A stretch of 53,827 bases of DNA from NCBI RefSeq assembly GCF_027853915.1, contig NZ_JAQGLA010000045.1, forward strand, positions 1-53,827. The letters are read 5' to 3'. The position numbers were made by a program, and so were the translations under genes. This document shows positions 33,983 through 42,409 of the stretch, piece after piece. Positions within the stretch are counted from its first letter, which is position 1, and each line of letters begins with the position of its first letter. Under the pieces are notes generated by a model. The model had not been told where the DNA came from and did not search any database. It saw only the letters and a list, made by a program, of their open reading frames with translations. This DNA is from Saccharopolyspora oryzae. GTDB taxonomy: Bacteria > Actinomycetota > Actinomycetes > Mycobacteriales > Pseudonocardiaceae.

Positions 33983-35221
33983 ATGGCCCTGGCAACACGC
34001 ACCAGCGACACGTCGAGCGCGGCGGGAAGTCACGCCCCGCCGGTGCAGACCTGGGAACAGGCGCGGAGCGCAGCTCGCAGTGCGGCCGGACGCGCACTTC
34101 CCCCCGTTGCGAGGGACATCCCCGACGCGCTCGGCCACGTCCTGGCCGAACCGCTGGTGGCCCGCACCGACCTGCCCGCGTTCGACACGTCCGCAATGGA
34201 CGGTTGGGCGGTGGCGGGGCCGGGACCGTGGCGGCTGCGCCGCGGAGAAGTGCTGGCGGGTGGACGTGCCGAACTGCTCGCCACCGGCACTGCGTTGAGC
34301 ATCGCCACCGGTGCGCAGCTCCCACCAGGTGCGACGGCAGTGCTGCGCCGCGAACACGGGCAGGTCGATCCGTCGGGCGGCGTCCTGCTGGACCGAGCGC
34401 CGAGCCGGCTGACCGCGGGTCGCGACATCCGGCCGCGAGGTCAGGAGTGCCGCGAGGGACAACCGCTGATCGCGGCAGGCGCCACCGCGACGCCCGCTGT
34501 GCTGGGCTTGGCCGCGGCCGCCGGGTACGACCAGATCGCGGTCCACCGCCGCCCGGAGGTGGAGCTGCTGGTGCTGGGGGACGAGCTGCTCGACTCCGGC
34601 CTGCCCCGCGACGGCCGCGTCCGCGACGCGCTGACCCCACTGCTGGATCCCTGGTTGCGCTGCGATGGCGAGCTGATCGGCAGCCGCCGGATCGCCGACG
34701 ACTTCGAGCTGCTGCGCGCCGCGATCAGCGGCTCACCCGCCGACGTCGTGATCACCACCGGCGGCACCGCGGCCGGTCCGGTCGACTTCGTGCACCGGGC
34801 GCTGGCCGACCTCGGCGCGCGGCTCCTGGTCGACTCCGTTGCCGTGCGGCCCGGCCATCCCATGCTGCTCGCCGAACTCCCGGCGGCGGACGGGCGGAGC
34901 CGGTGGCTCGTGGGGCTGCCGGGCAATCCGCTGGCAGCCGTCGCCGGAACGGCGACCTTGGTCCACCCGCTGCTGAGCCGCCTCAACGGCCGCGACGAGA
35001 TGTCCCGCCGGTGCTCCACCGCCGCAGAGCTGCCTGGACATCCGACCAGCACCAGGCTGCTGCCGGTGGTGCTCCACGAGAACGCCGCAACCGCCGTGCC
35101 GTTCGACGGTCCCGCGATGTTGCGCGGGCTGGCGCTTTCGGACGGCCTCGCCGTGGTCCCGCCCGGCGGCCTTCCCGCCGGCTCGACCGTCGAGGTCCTC
35201 GAAGCACCGCGCCCGTGGTAG
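33983..35221 (+). CDS. moeA: Molybdopterin molybdenumtransferase MoeA
   Basis: A 412-residue MoeA. The enzyme inserts molybdate into adenylylated molybdopterin. The N-terminal signature reads LPAFDTSAMDGWAVAG. The MoCF-biosynthesis core has VITTGGTAAGPVDF and VAVRPGHPMLLAELP, somewhat altered from the usual GGxSxG and PGKP, then GLPGNPLAAVAG. It probably supports the adjacent molybdoenzymes specifically. ATG 33983 follows GAGGAA by 4 bases. Its TAG abuts the TGA of the convergent YdeP-like gene with no base between. Confidence 0.88.
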   Translation: MALATRTSDTSSAAGSHAPPVQTWEQARSAARSAAGRALPPVARDIPDALGHVLAEPLVARTDLPAFDTSAMDGWAVAGPGPWRLRRGEVLAGGRAELLATGTALSIATGAQLPPGATAVLRREHGQVDPSGGVLLDRAPSRLTAGRDIRPRGQECREGQPLIAAGATATPAVLGLAAAAGYDQIAVHRRPEVELLVLGDELLDSGLPRDGRVRDALTPLLDPWLRCDGELIGSRRIADDFELLRAAISGSPADVVITTGGTAAGPVDFVHRALADLGARLLVDSVAVRPGHPMLLAELPAADGRSRWLVGLPGNPLAAVAGTATLVHPLLSRLNGRDEMSRRCSTAAELPGHPTSTRLLPVVLHENAATAVPFDGPAMLRGLALSDGLAVVPPGGLPAGSTVEVLEAPRPW

Positions 35222-37513
35222 TCAGGCCGACCGCTCGACGGTGACCTTCACGTGCTTCATGATCGGCTGGTCGCTCTGGGTGCTGTAGTCGCCGATCGCG
35301 CACAGGACGTTCATCTCGGGCATGTACCCGGCGGCGCAACCGCGCGGGATGTCGTAGGGGACCGCCTTGTACTGCCGCAGCGCCCGGGTGCTGCCGTCGC
35401 GGGCCGTGCTGGTGATGTCGACGGCGTCGAACTGGCCGATGCCCCGGTCGCGCATGTCCTCGGCGTTCATGAAGATCAGCGTGCGCAGGTTCTTGATGCC
35501 GCGGTAGCGGTCGTCGTCGGAGTAGATCGTGGTGTTCCACTGGTCGTGCGAGCGCATCGTCCCCAGCGCCAGGACCCCGGGGTCCGGGACGACGTCGGGC
35601 AGGGCCGCGGTGGAGAACTCCGCGCGTCCGGACGGGGTGTGGAAGACCAGTTCGCGGGCGGGTTGCCGGATGCGGAATCCCAGCGGCAGCCGCACCCGGC
35701 GGTTGAAGTCCTCGAACCCGTCGAGGACCTGCGCCATGGTGTCGCGGATCCGGTCGTAGTCCTCGACGTAGCGGGACCACGGGGTCGAGCTGTTCGGCAG
35801 CGCCGCTTGGGCCAGACCGGCGATGATGGCCGGTTCCGAGAGCAGGTGCGGTGAGGCGGGGCGCTTCATCCCGCGCGACAGGTGGACCATGCTCATCGAG
35901 TCCTCGACGGAGGTCTCCTGCAGCCCGCCCAGCTGGTTGTCCTTCTCGGTGCGGCCGAGGCAGGGCAGGATCAGCGCCTGGCGGCCGTGCACCAGGTGGC
36001 TGCGGTTGAGCTTGGTGCTGACCTGCACGGTCAGCTCGCACTTCTGCAGCGCGGCGAACGTGTGGGGGGTGTCCGGTGCGGCGAGGGCGAAGTTGCCGCC
36101 CATGCCGACGAACACCTTCACCTCGCCCCGGTGCATGGCCTCGATCGTGCCGATCGTGTCCAGCCCGTGCGCGCGGGGCGGTTCGATCCCGCAGACGTCG
36201 GCGAGCCGGTCCAGGAACTCCTCGGTCGGGCGGTGGTCGATGCCGCAGGTCCGGTTGCCCTGCACGTTGCTGTGCCCGCGCACCGGGGACGGTCCGGCGC
36301 CCTCCCGACCGAGGTTCCCGCGCAGCAGCAACAGGTTGACGATCTCGCGGACGGTGTCGACGCCGTGCTCGTGCTGGGTGACGCCCAGGCACCAGCTGAA
36401 GATGCTCCGGTGGGCTTCGCTGTAGACGCGGGCCGCCGCGGCGATGTCCGCGCGGCTGACGCCGGACTGGCGCTCGATCTCCGCCCAGTCGGTGGCTTCG
36501 CACAGCGCGCGGTACTCGTCGAACCCGGTGGTGTGGCGCTCGACGAACTCGGCGTCGATCGCCTTCGGGTTGGTGCGCGCCTCCTCCAGCACGGCCTTGG
36601 CCATGCCGCGGACCAGCGCCATGTCACCGCCGATGCGCGGCTGGACGTTCAGGGTGCTGGTGCGGGTGGACTTGAACGTGGCCATGCGGGCGAAGTCGTG
36701 CGGGATGATCGTGCGCGTGGCGGCAGCCTCCACCAGCGGGTTGATGTGCACGATCTGCGCGCCCCTGCGGTAGGCCTCGGCGAGCGAGGTGAGCATCCGC
36801 GGAGCGTTGGACGCCGCGTTGACGCCGAGGATGAACAGGGCGTCGGTCATCTCCCAGTCCTTGAGGTCGACCGTTCCCTTCCCGGTGCCCAGCGCGGCCT
36901 GCAGGGCGCGGCCGCTGGCTTCGTGGCACATGTTCGAGCAGTCCGGCAGGTTGTTCGTGCCGAACTCCCGGGCCATCAGCTGGTAGAGGAAGGTCGCCTC
37001 GTTGCCCAGGCGCCCGGACGTGTAGAAGGACGCCTGGTCGGGGGTGTCGAGGTCGGCCATCGCGCGGCCGAAGAGGGCGAAGGCGTCCCGCCAGGAGATC
37101 GGCACGTAGCGGTCGGTGTCCGGGTCGTAGCGCATGGGCTCGGTCAGCCGGCCCTGGTCCTCGAGCTCGAAGTCGCTCCACCCGGACAGCTCGGTGACGG
37201 TGTGCGCGGCGAAGAACTCCCTGCCGACCCGCTTGCGGGTCATCTCCCAGGTGACGTGCTTGATGCCGTTCTCGCAGATGTCCAGGTGCAGGCCCTTGGT
37301 GTCGTCCGGCCAAGCGCACCCCGGGCAGTCGAAACCGCCGTTCTCGTGGTTCATGCGCATGATGGCGCGCGGCCCGGTCACCAGCTCGCGCTCGCGGACC
37401 AGGAACTCGGTCACGCTCTTGGCGGCGCCCCACCCGGCGGCGGGGTGGTGGTAGGGCCGGAACTCCGGCGACTCCCCGTCGCCCGGTCGCGCTGCGCCCT
37501 GGTGCTCGTTCAT
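35222..37513 (-). CDS. FdhF/YdeP-family molybdopterin oxidoreductase (copy 2)
   Basis: A 763-residue paralog of the gene at 31359-33647. It has the same N-terminal CPGCAWPDD, the same [19 protein letters not shown] with no Sec/Cys ligand, and LLLRGNLGREGAGPSPVRGH. The paralogs differ widely outside the core, so this is an old duplication or separate acquisition. ATG 37513 follows AGGAG by 6 bases. A divergent PucR regulator lies upstream across a region with a 13-bp inverted repeat. The substrate is unknown; a redox role on formate or an organic acid is inferred from family and fdhD. Confidence 0.88.
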   Translation of the reverse strand: MNEHQGAARPGDGESPEFRPYHHPAAGWGAAKSVTEFLVRERELVTGPRAIMRMNHENGGFDCPGCAWPDDTKGLHLDICENGIKHVTWEMTRKRVGREFFAAHTVTELSGWSDFELEDQGRLTEPMRYDPDTDRYVPISWRDAFALFGRAMADLDTPDQASFYTSGRLGNEATFLYQLMAREFGTNNLPDCSNMCHEASGRALQAALGTGKGTVDLKDWEMTDALFILGVNAASNAPRMLTSLAEAYRRGAQIVHINPLVEAAATRTIIPHDFARMATFKSTRTSTLNVQPRIGGDMALVRGMAKAVLEEARTNPKAIDAEFVERHTTGFDEYRALCEATDWAEIERQSGVSRADIAAAARVYSEAHRSIFSWCLGVTQHEHGVDTVREIVNLLLLRGNLGREGAGPSPVRGHSNVQGNRTCGIDHRPTEEFLDRLADVCGIEPPRAHGLDTIGTIEAMHRGEVKVFVGMGGNFALAAPDTPHTFAALQKCELTVQVSTKLNRSHLVHGRQALILPCLGRTEKDNQLGGLQETSVEDSMSMVHLSRGMKRPASPHLLSEPAIIAGLAQAALPNSSTPWSRYVEDYDRIRDTMAQVLDGFEDFNRRVRLPLGFRIRQPARELVFHTPSGRAEFSTAALPDVVPDPGVLALGTMRSHDQWNTTIYSDDDRYRGIKNLRTLIFMNAEDMRDRGIGQFDAVDITSTARDGSTRALRQYKAVPYDIPRGCAAGYMPEMNVLCAIGDYSTQSDQPIMKHVKVTVERSA

Positions 37514-37611
37514 CCCACGCTCCTGCCGTCCTGCGCTCGACCTCTGCATCCCACCACCGGGGCCGGGAGGTGGCAAACGAGACGAGGCCGCGGCGCCGTC
37601 GGCACCAGGCC

Positions 37612-37653
37612 GGTTGTGCCCGGCTCCAGAAAATGTTGGTGCCGGGCACAACC
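37612..37653. promoter_or_regulatory. 13-bp perfect inverted repeat, probable PucR operator
   Basis: GGTTGTGCCCGGC (37612-37624) and GCCGGGCACAACC (37641-37653) are exact complements separated by 16 bases. The site is about 120 bases from each of two divergent starts, so one regulator can act on both genes. The spacing is too wide for a typical terminator. Confidence 0.6.
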
Positions 37654-37764
37654 TGCGGGAACGGTGGGGCGTCGGCCTTGACGGCTCCGGAAGTCCCCAG
37701 TAGACCGGACCTCGGCCGGAACGCACGTACCGCGCCCACGAGCGAGAACGAGGTGGTCCGCCCG

Positions 37765-38994
37765 GTGAGGGGTGAAGGTCTCGACGAGCTCGCCGGTTGG
37801 GCCGAGGCGCAGCTCCCCGAACTGATCGACGAGGTGTGCGCGGCGGTCCGCGAGCGCATCGACCTGTACCGCGGGAACGACGTCGTCCCCGCTGCCGATC
37901 TGTGCCGATCGGTGGATCTGAACCTGCGGTTCATGCTCGGGGCGCTCGTCGGGCAGCAGCTGGCACCGGACCAGCTGGACGCGCCGCGGGAGACCGGCAG
38001 GACCCGCGCGCACCAGGGGGCTCCGCTACCGGAAGTGCTGCGCGTCTACCGGATCGGCTACGCGATGCTGTGGGACCTGCTCGTCGCGCGCGCCCGTCGC
38101 GACGATCGAGCGGGGACGCTGGACGCGCTCCTCGACGCAGCGAGCAGGCTCTGGGAGCTGACCGACGAGCACGCGCTGGCGCTCACCGAGGCGTACCGGG
38201 CCGCGACCGCCGAACTGCTGGTCGCCCAGCAGCGGCGGCGTTCGGCGCTGGTCGAAGCGCTGCTCACCGGTCAACCGGTACCGAACGGCCCGTGGGAAGC
38301 CGGAAAGCTGCTCGGCCTGGCCCCGGACGCGAACTTGGCGGTCGTCGTCGCCGAGACCCGAACCCTGGCCGAGGAGAGCTTGGTCGGTGTCGAGCGGTCC
38401 CTGGCAGAGCTGGGCATCGTGTCGGCCTGGCAGCTCACCCCGGCGGTGCAAGCGGGCATCGCGTCCCTGCGCGAGGACCAGCACGACACCTTGCTGCGGG
38501 TCCTGCGCGAGCTCGCCTCCGCCCGCACCGGGGTGAGCCCGCTCTTCCAGCGGCTGGCCGACGCGCCGCGCGCCCTGCACTTCGCCCGGGTGGCGCTGGC
38601 CGGGCTACCACCGGGGAAGGCCGGTGTGCGGGTGTTCAGCTCGAGCCCGCTGGCCGCGCTCGTCGCCAGCGATCCCGAGGAGGGCCGGCGGCTCGCGGAG
38701 GACGTCCTCGGTGGACTGCTGGACCTCCCAGCGGACGATCGCGACGGACTCCTGGACACCTTGCACGCCGTCTTCGACAACGGCGGATCCACCGCTAGCG
38801 CCGCTCGTGCGCTGCACTGCCACCCCAACACCGTCCGGTACCGGTTGCGCCGGATCCACGAGCTCACCGGTCGGCCGCTGAGCGATCCGCGGTCGCTCGC
38901 CGAGCTGGTGACCGCGTCCTACGCGCTGCGTTCGGGGCTGCGGACCCCGCAGGATGTCGGGAGCGCGACCAGGTTCGAGGAGGAGTCGGGATGA
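37765..38994 (+). CDS. PucR/CdaR-family transcriptional regulator
   Basis: A regulator of about 409 residues. The N-terminal 150 residues are helical and RsbR/PucR-like (LPEVLRVYRIGYAMLWDLLV). A degenerate GGDEF-like middle follows. The C-terminal HTH_30 reads GSTASAARALHCHPNTVRYR then LRRIHELTGRPLSDP. PucR proteins sense small metabolites such as purine-degradation intermediates or organic acids. GTG 37765 has GAGGTGG upstream; GTG 37753 is also possible. A 5' extension to 37570 would run through the operator and is unlikely. The stop overlaps the next gene by ATGA. Confidence 0.82.
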   Translation: MRGEGLDELAGWAEAQLPELIDEVCAAVRERIDLYRGNDVVPAADLCRSVDLNLRFMLGALVGQQLAPDQLDAPRETGRTRAHQGAPLPEVLRVYRIGYAMLWDLLVARARRDDRAGTLDALLDAASRLWELTDEHALALTEAYRAATAELLVAQQRRRSALVEALLTGQPVPNGPWEAGKLLGLAPDANLAVVVAETRTLAEESLVGVERSLAELGIVSAWQLTPAVQAGIASLREDQHDTLLRVLRELASARTGVSPLFQRLADAPRALHFARVALAGLPPGKAGVRVFSSSPLAALVASDPEEGRRLAEDVLGGLLDLPADDRDGLLDTLHAVFDNGGSTASAARALHCHPNTVRYRLRRIHELTGRPLSDPRSLAELVTASYALRSGLRTPQDVGSATRFEEESG

Positions 38995-39480
38995 GCGTCG
39001 AGAACCCCGGTGGGCAGTTGCCGGAGCAGGCCCGCGACCAGCTGGAAGCGGAACTGGCGGACTTGCGGCAACGACGCCGAGCGCTGGTCGCCGAGGTGCG
39101 CGACCAGGAGAGCGACGTCGGCGATCGCGCCGACGAGGCCAACGCCCTGGAGTCGGGGGGAAGACCTGGCCGCGATCGACGAGCGGATCAGCAGGGTGAC
39201 CGACCTGCTCGCCGGTGGCCCGGGGCGGGCTCCCGGGCAGGTACCGGACGGCACCACGGCCACCCTCCGGTTCGACGACGGCACCGAGCAGGCGGTGCGG
39301 GCGGTGGCGATCACCGAGGAGATCGCGTCCGGTCAGCACGAAGTCGCGGTGACCACCGACAGCCCGCTGGGCCTGGCGCTGGCCGGTCACCGCGCTGGGG
39401 ACACCATCAGCTACCAGACGCCGGACGGGGAGGTGCGGGCGCAGGTCCTCTCCCTGGAATTCCCGGGAGACCGGGCATGA
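38991..39480 (+). pseudogene. GreA/GreB-like paralog, frameshifted
   Basis: It is a close paralog of the 163-residue gene at 26205. It starts at ATG 38991 (SVENPGGQLPEQARDQLEAE) and stays in register through DRADEANALESG. It then shifts at the run of six G at 39155-39160; the intact copy has five. In the +1 frame the protein resumes as EDLAAIDERISRVTDLLAG and runs to TGA at 39478. Flanking bases on both sides are also shared with the first copy. It may be a pseudogene, a sequencing error in a homopolymer, or slippage-regulated. Confidence 0.8.
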
Positions 39481-39526
39481 CCGCCCGGAGTCCGAAGTGG
39501 ACGGATCAGCGAGCGGCACCGCGCCG

Positions 39527-40072
39527 ATGCGGGTGTTGACCTTCGGCCACGGCACGGCCAGCGCGGCGACGATGACCGAGTTGCTGCGCGGCGCCGATGT
39601 CCGGCAGTTGGTCGACGTGCGCACCGCACCCGGCAGCCGCCACAACCCCGACGCCACCCGCGCGGCGATGTCGCACTGGTTGCCCGAGGCGGACATCGGC
39701 TACCGCTGGGAATCGCGGCTCGGTGGATGGCGCCGAGCGCACCCGGACGGCCCCGACACCGCATTGCGCAACCAGGCGTTCCGCGGCTACGCCGAGCACA
39801 TGCGCTCCGCCGAGTTCAAGGCCGGCATCGACGAACTGCTCGCCCACGCGGCCGCGGAGCTGAACGCGGTGATGTGCGCCGAGTCGTTGTGGTGGCGCTG
39901 CCACCGCAAGATGATCGCCGATTTCCTGACCCTGGTGCGCGGGGTGGAGGTCGGCCACCTGATGCACGACGGGAAGGTGCGACCGCACCGCCCGAGCCCG
40001 GAAGCACGCGTGGTCCGGGAGCGCGGGGTGCTCATCTACGACGCAGGACAACCCCCGCTGGACGCGGGCTGA
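39527..40072 (+). CDS. DUF488 family protein
   Basis: A 181-residue DUF488 protein. LTFGHGTASAATMTELLRGA is the N-terminal GH[ST] pattern. VDVRTAPGSRHNPD, LWWRCHRKMIADFL (the conserved CHR motif) and VGHLMHDGKV follow. Biochemical function is unknown; the conserved Cys, His and Arg suggest an enzyme, often found near DNA-repair or radical-SAM genes. ATG 39527 fits the family start; GTG 39497, preceded by GGAG, would add ten residues. Its end overlaps the convergent permease by 37 bases. Confidence 0.85.
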   Translation: MRVLTFGHGTASAATMTELLRGADVRQLVDVRTAPGSRHNPDATRAAMSHWLPEADIGYRWESRLGGWRRAHPDGPDTALRNQAFRGYAEHMRSAEFKAGIDELLAHAAAELNAVMCAESLWWRCHRKMIADFLTLVRGVEVGHLMHDGKVRPHRPSPEARVVRERGVLIYDAGQPPLDAG

Positions 40073-41081
40073 CGCTTGCGGACGACGATCGCCGCCGCGA
40101 TCCCGGCGCTGACACCGATCAGCGTGTCGATCGCGCGGTCCCGGAGCAGCGCCAGCGGATCGGCCGGGGCGGCGAGAGCGGTCATGAGCATGATCAGCGG
40201 GGTGAAGAAGCCCAGCGCGAGCCCGTAGTGGCGGGCCATGAAGAGCTCGGTGGGGAACAGCAGGGCCATCACGAACACGGCGAGCAGGACGTTGGACAGG
40301 TGGGGGAGCAGCAGCGCAGCGGTGACCGAGAGAGTCCCGCGAGGGTGCCCAGCACGCGGTGGATCCCGCGGTGGGTGACGTCCCGGATCCCGGGGGCCAG
40401 CCGATCCCGCACGCCGATCACCGCCAGCGGAACGGCGGCGGAGGCCGTGGCCCAGTTCGCGTGATCGACCCCGAGGACCAGCCCACCCGCGCCCGCCGCG
40501 GAGACAGCCACCGCGTAGCGGCCGGCGTGGACCAGCGAGCCGGGCCCGCGCTCGACCTGGCGCCCGGTGAAGCGCTCGCGGGAGCGGATCGCGCCCGCCG
40601 AGCTGACGAGCAGGCAGAAGAGCACGGTCGCGGCGCAGATCGAGATGGCCGCCCAGGGGGCGACCCGGTCGGCGGGAACCGACGCGGTGGCACCCAGCGC
40701 GAAGATGCCGAAGAACGGGCCGGCCGGTCTGAGCCCGAGCCGGTCCGACACCAGCGACCACACCGAAGCGCACCCGATCTGGGTCACCACCAGGACCCAC
40801 GGGGGAGCGTGCGAGTGGGAGAGCAGGACGCCCGTGCCCACACCGCTGAGCAGCACACCGCCGGCCTGGGCCTGGTGCACGAGGCGGAGCCGGTGGGGCT
40901 CGGCCCGGCCGTACATGCCGGTGAAGGACCCGAACGCGGCGTAGATGATCAGATCGGGGCGTCCGGCCGCGAGCAGGACGAGCCCGGGGCCGAACAGCCC
41001 GACGGCGACCCGGCACGCGTGCCGGTGGTCGTCCTCGGCCGGGCCGAGCCGGGCGAGCGACCGGAGCTGAGCCCGCAGCAA
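40036..41081 (-). pseudogene. FUSC-family (aromatic acid exporter-like) permease, frameshifted
   Basis: An FUSC-like membrane protein split between two frames. The first part, from TTG 41081 (after GGAGG), has helices such as RVAVGLFGPGLVLLAAGRPD and DLIIYAAFGSFTGMYG and runs through HRVLGTLAGLS. After the GAGAGAG at 40328-40334 (CTCTCTC in the sense strand) it resumes in another frame as SVTAALLLPHLSNVLLAVFV and ends RKRQPASSGG. One extra CT in the repeat explains the shift. Restored, it would be about 347 residues, a normal size. Loss of function, assembly error or phase variation are all possible. Confidence 0.75.
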
Positions 41082-41284
41082 GGGAACCTCCGATCGTCGT
41101 CCGCGGCACCAGCGGACGGCGTCGTTGCCGCGGTCGGTGCCCACCTCCTGCCGGTGAGTCTGGTCGGTGCTCGGGGGTCAGGTCCAAGCGGAAACGTCGA
41201 CGATCCGGTAGGCCGCGCTTATCAGCCGAGCTCGATCGCGGTGCGGCTGTCGGACGGCGGAGAGCGGGCGTGGTCGAATGGGGC

Positions 41285-42205
41285 ATGCTCTTCCGCCAGC
41301 TCGAGTACTTCGTGGCGCTCGCCCGCGAGCGGCACTTCGCGCGCGCCGCGGCCGCCTGCTACGTCTCGCAGCCCGCGCTGTCGGAGGCCATCAGGAAGCT
41401 CGAGCAGGAGCTGAAGGTGCCGCTGGTCCGGCGCGGGCGCAGCTTCGAAGGCCTCACCCCCGAAGGCGAGCGGCTGGTGCTGTGGGCGCGGCGCATCCTG
41501 GCCGACCACGATGCGCTCAAGCAGGAGGTCACGGCGCTGCAGACCGGTCTCACCGGCGAGCTCCGGCTGGGCGTGATCCCCGCGGCGGCGAGCACGGTCG
41601 CGCTGCTGACCGACCCCTTCTGCGCCGAGCACCCGCTGGTGCGCGTGCAGTTGGAGACGAGCCTGCGGTCGTCGGAGATCGTCGACCGGATCCGCCGGTT
41701 CGAGCTGGACGCGGGCGTCATCTACCCCTACGGGCTGAACACCGGCGACCTCGTTATTACCCCGCTGTACGAGGAGCAGCACGTGCTCATCGCCAGCAGC
41801 GAGCTGCTCACCGGCCGGTCGGAGGCCATCAGCTGGGCCGACGCGCTGGAACTGCCGATGTGCTTGCTCACCAGGGGGATGCGCGGGCGCCAGCTGATCG
41901 ACGACGCGCTGGCCGCCCAGGACCTGGCGGTCACCCCGCAGCTGGAGGCCGACTCAGTGGTGGCGCTGCTCGCGCACGTCGGCACCGGGCGGTGGGCGAG
42001 CATCGTCCCGCAGACCTGGATCAGGACCCTGCGGCCACCACCCGGCGCCCGCGTGCTGGAGCTGCGCGACCCGTCGGTCACCGCGGAGATCGCCCTCGTC
42101 ACCAGCGCTGTGGAGCCCGGTTCGGTCCTGACGCGCGCGCTGGTCCAGATCGCGCGGAACACCCCCATCGGCGATGCGCTGAGCAGCGGTCCTCGTCCCA
42201 GCTGA
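41285..42205 (+). CDS. LysR-family transcriptional regulator
   Basis: A 306-residue LysR regulator. The HTH is FRQLEYFVALARERHFARAA then ACYVSQPALSEAIRKLEQEL. The effector domain begins about residue 92 (GELRLGVIPAA). It is divergent from the FUSC permease (203-base gap) and precedes the peroxidase-encapsulin operon, so either may be its target; LysR genes most often control the divergent neighbour. ATG 41285 is the family-like start; GTG 41270 with GGAGAG would add five residues. CTTATCA lies about 65 bases upstream. Confidence 0.85.
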   Translation: MLFRQLEYFVALARERHFARAAAACYVSQPALSEAIRKLEQELKVPLVRRGRSFEGLTPEGERLVLWARRILADHDALKQEVTALQTGLTGELRLGVIPAAASTVALLTDPFCAEHPLVRVQLETSLRSSEIVDRIRRFELDAGVIYPYGLNTGDLVITPLYEEQHVLIASSELLTGRSEAISWADALELPMCLLTRGMRGRQLIDDALAAQDLAVTPQLEADSVVALLAHVGTGRWASIVPQTWIRTLRPPPGARVLELRDPSVTAEIALVTSAVEPGSVLTRALVQIARNTPIGDALSSGPRPS

Positions 42206-42321
42206 GATCGGCACCGCCTATCGAGCGGTCGGAACCGCGTCTTGGACGGCGTGCGCTGCCGCGCGCCAAAATCAACTCCAGAGGTCGCGACGTGCTGTTG
42301 CCGACCGTCTAGGAGTCCTGC

Positions 42322-42363
42322 ATGCTCTGCCGCGGAGATCCGGAACGACGCTGGTTCCGGTGA
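42322..42363 (+). CDS. Possible 13-residue leader peptide
   Basis: ATG 42322 follows AGGAG (42311-42315) by six bases and encodes MLCRGDPERRWFR, then TGA. It lies 46 bases before the peroxidase start. Codons 7-13 overlap a perfect hairpin, CCGGAAC (42340-42346) with GTTCCGG (42354-42360). Four Arg codons, one Cys and one Trp could make it sensitive to charging, but this is speculative. Confidence 0.35.
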   Translation: MLCRGDPERRWFR

Positions 42364-42409
42364 ATCGCGACCACGTGCGTGCGGTGCGACGACGTTCTGG
42401 AGGACCGGC

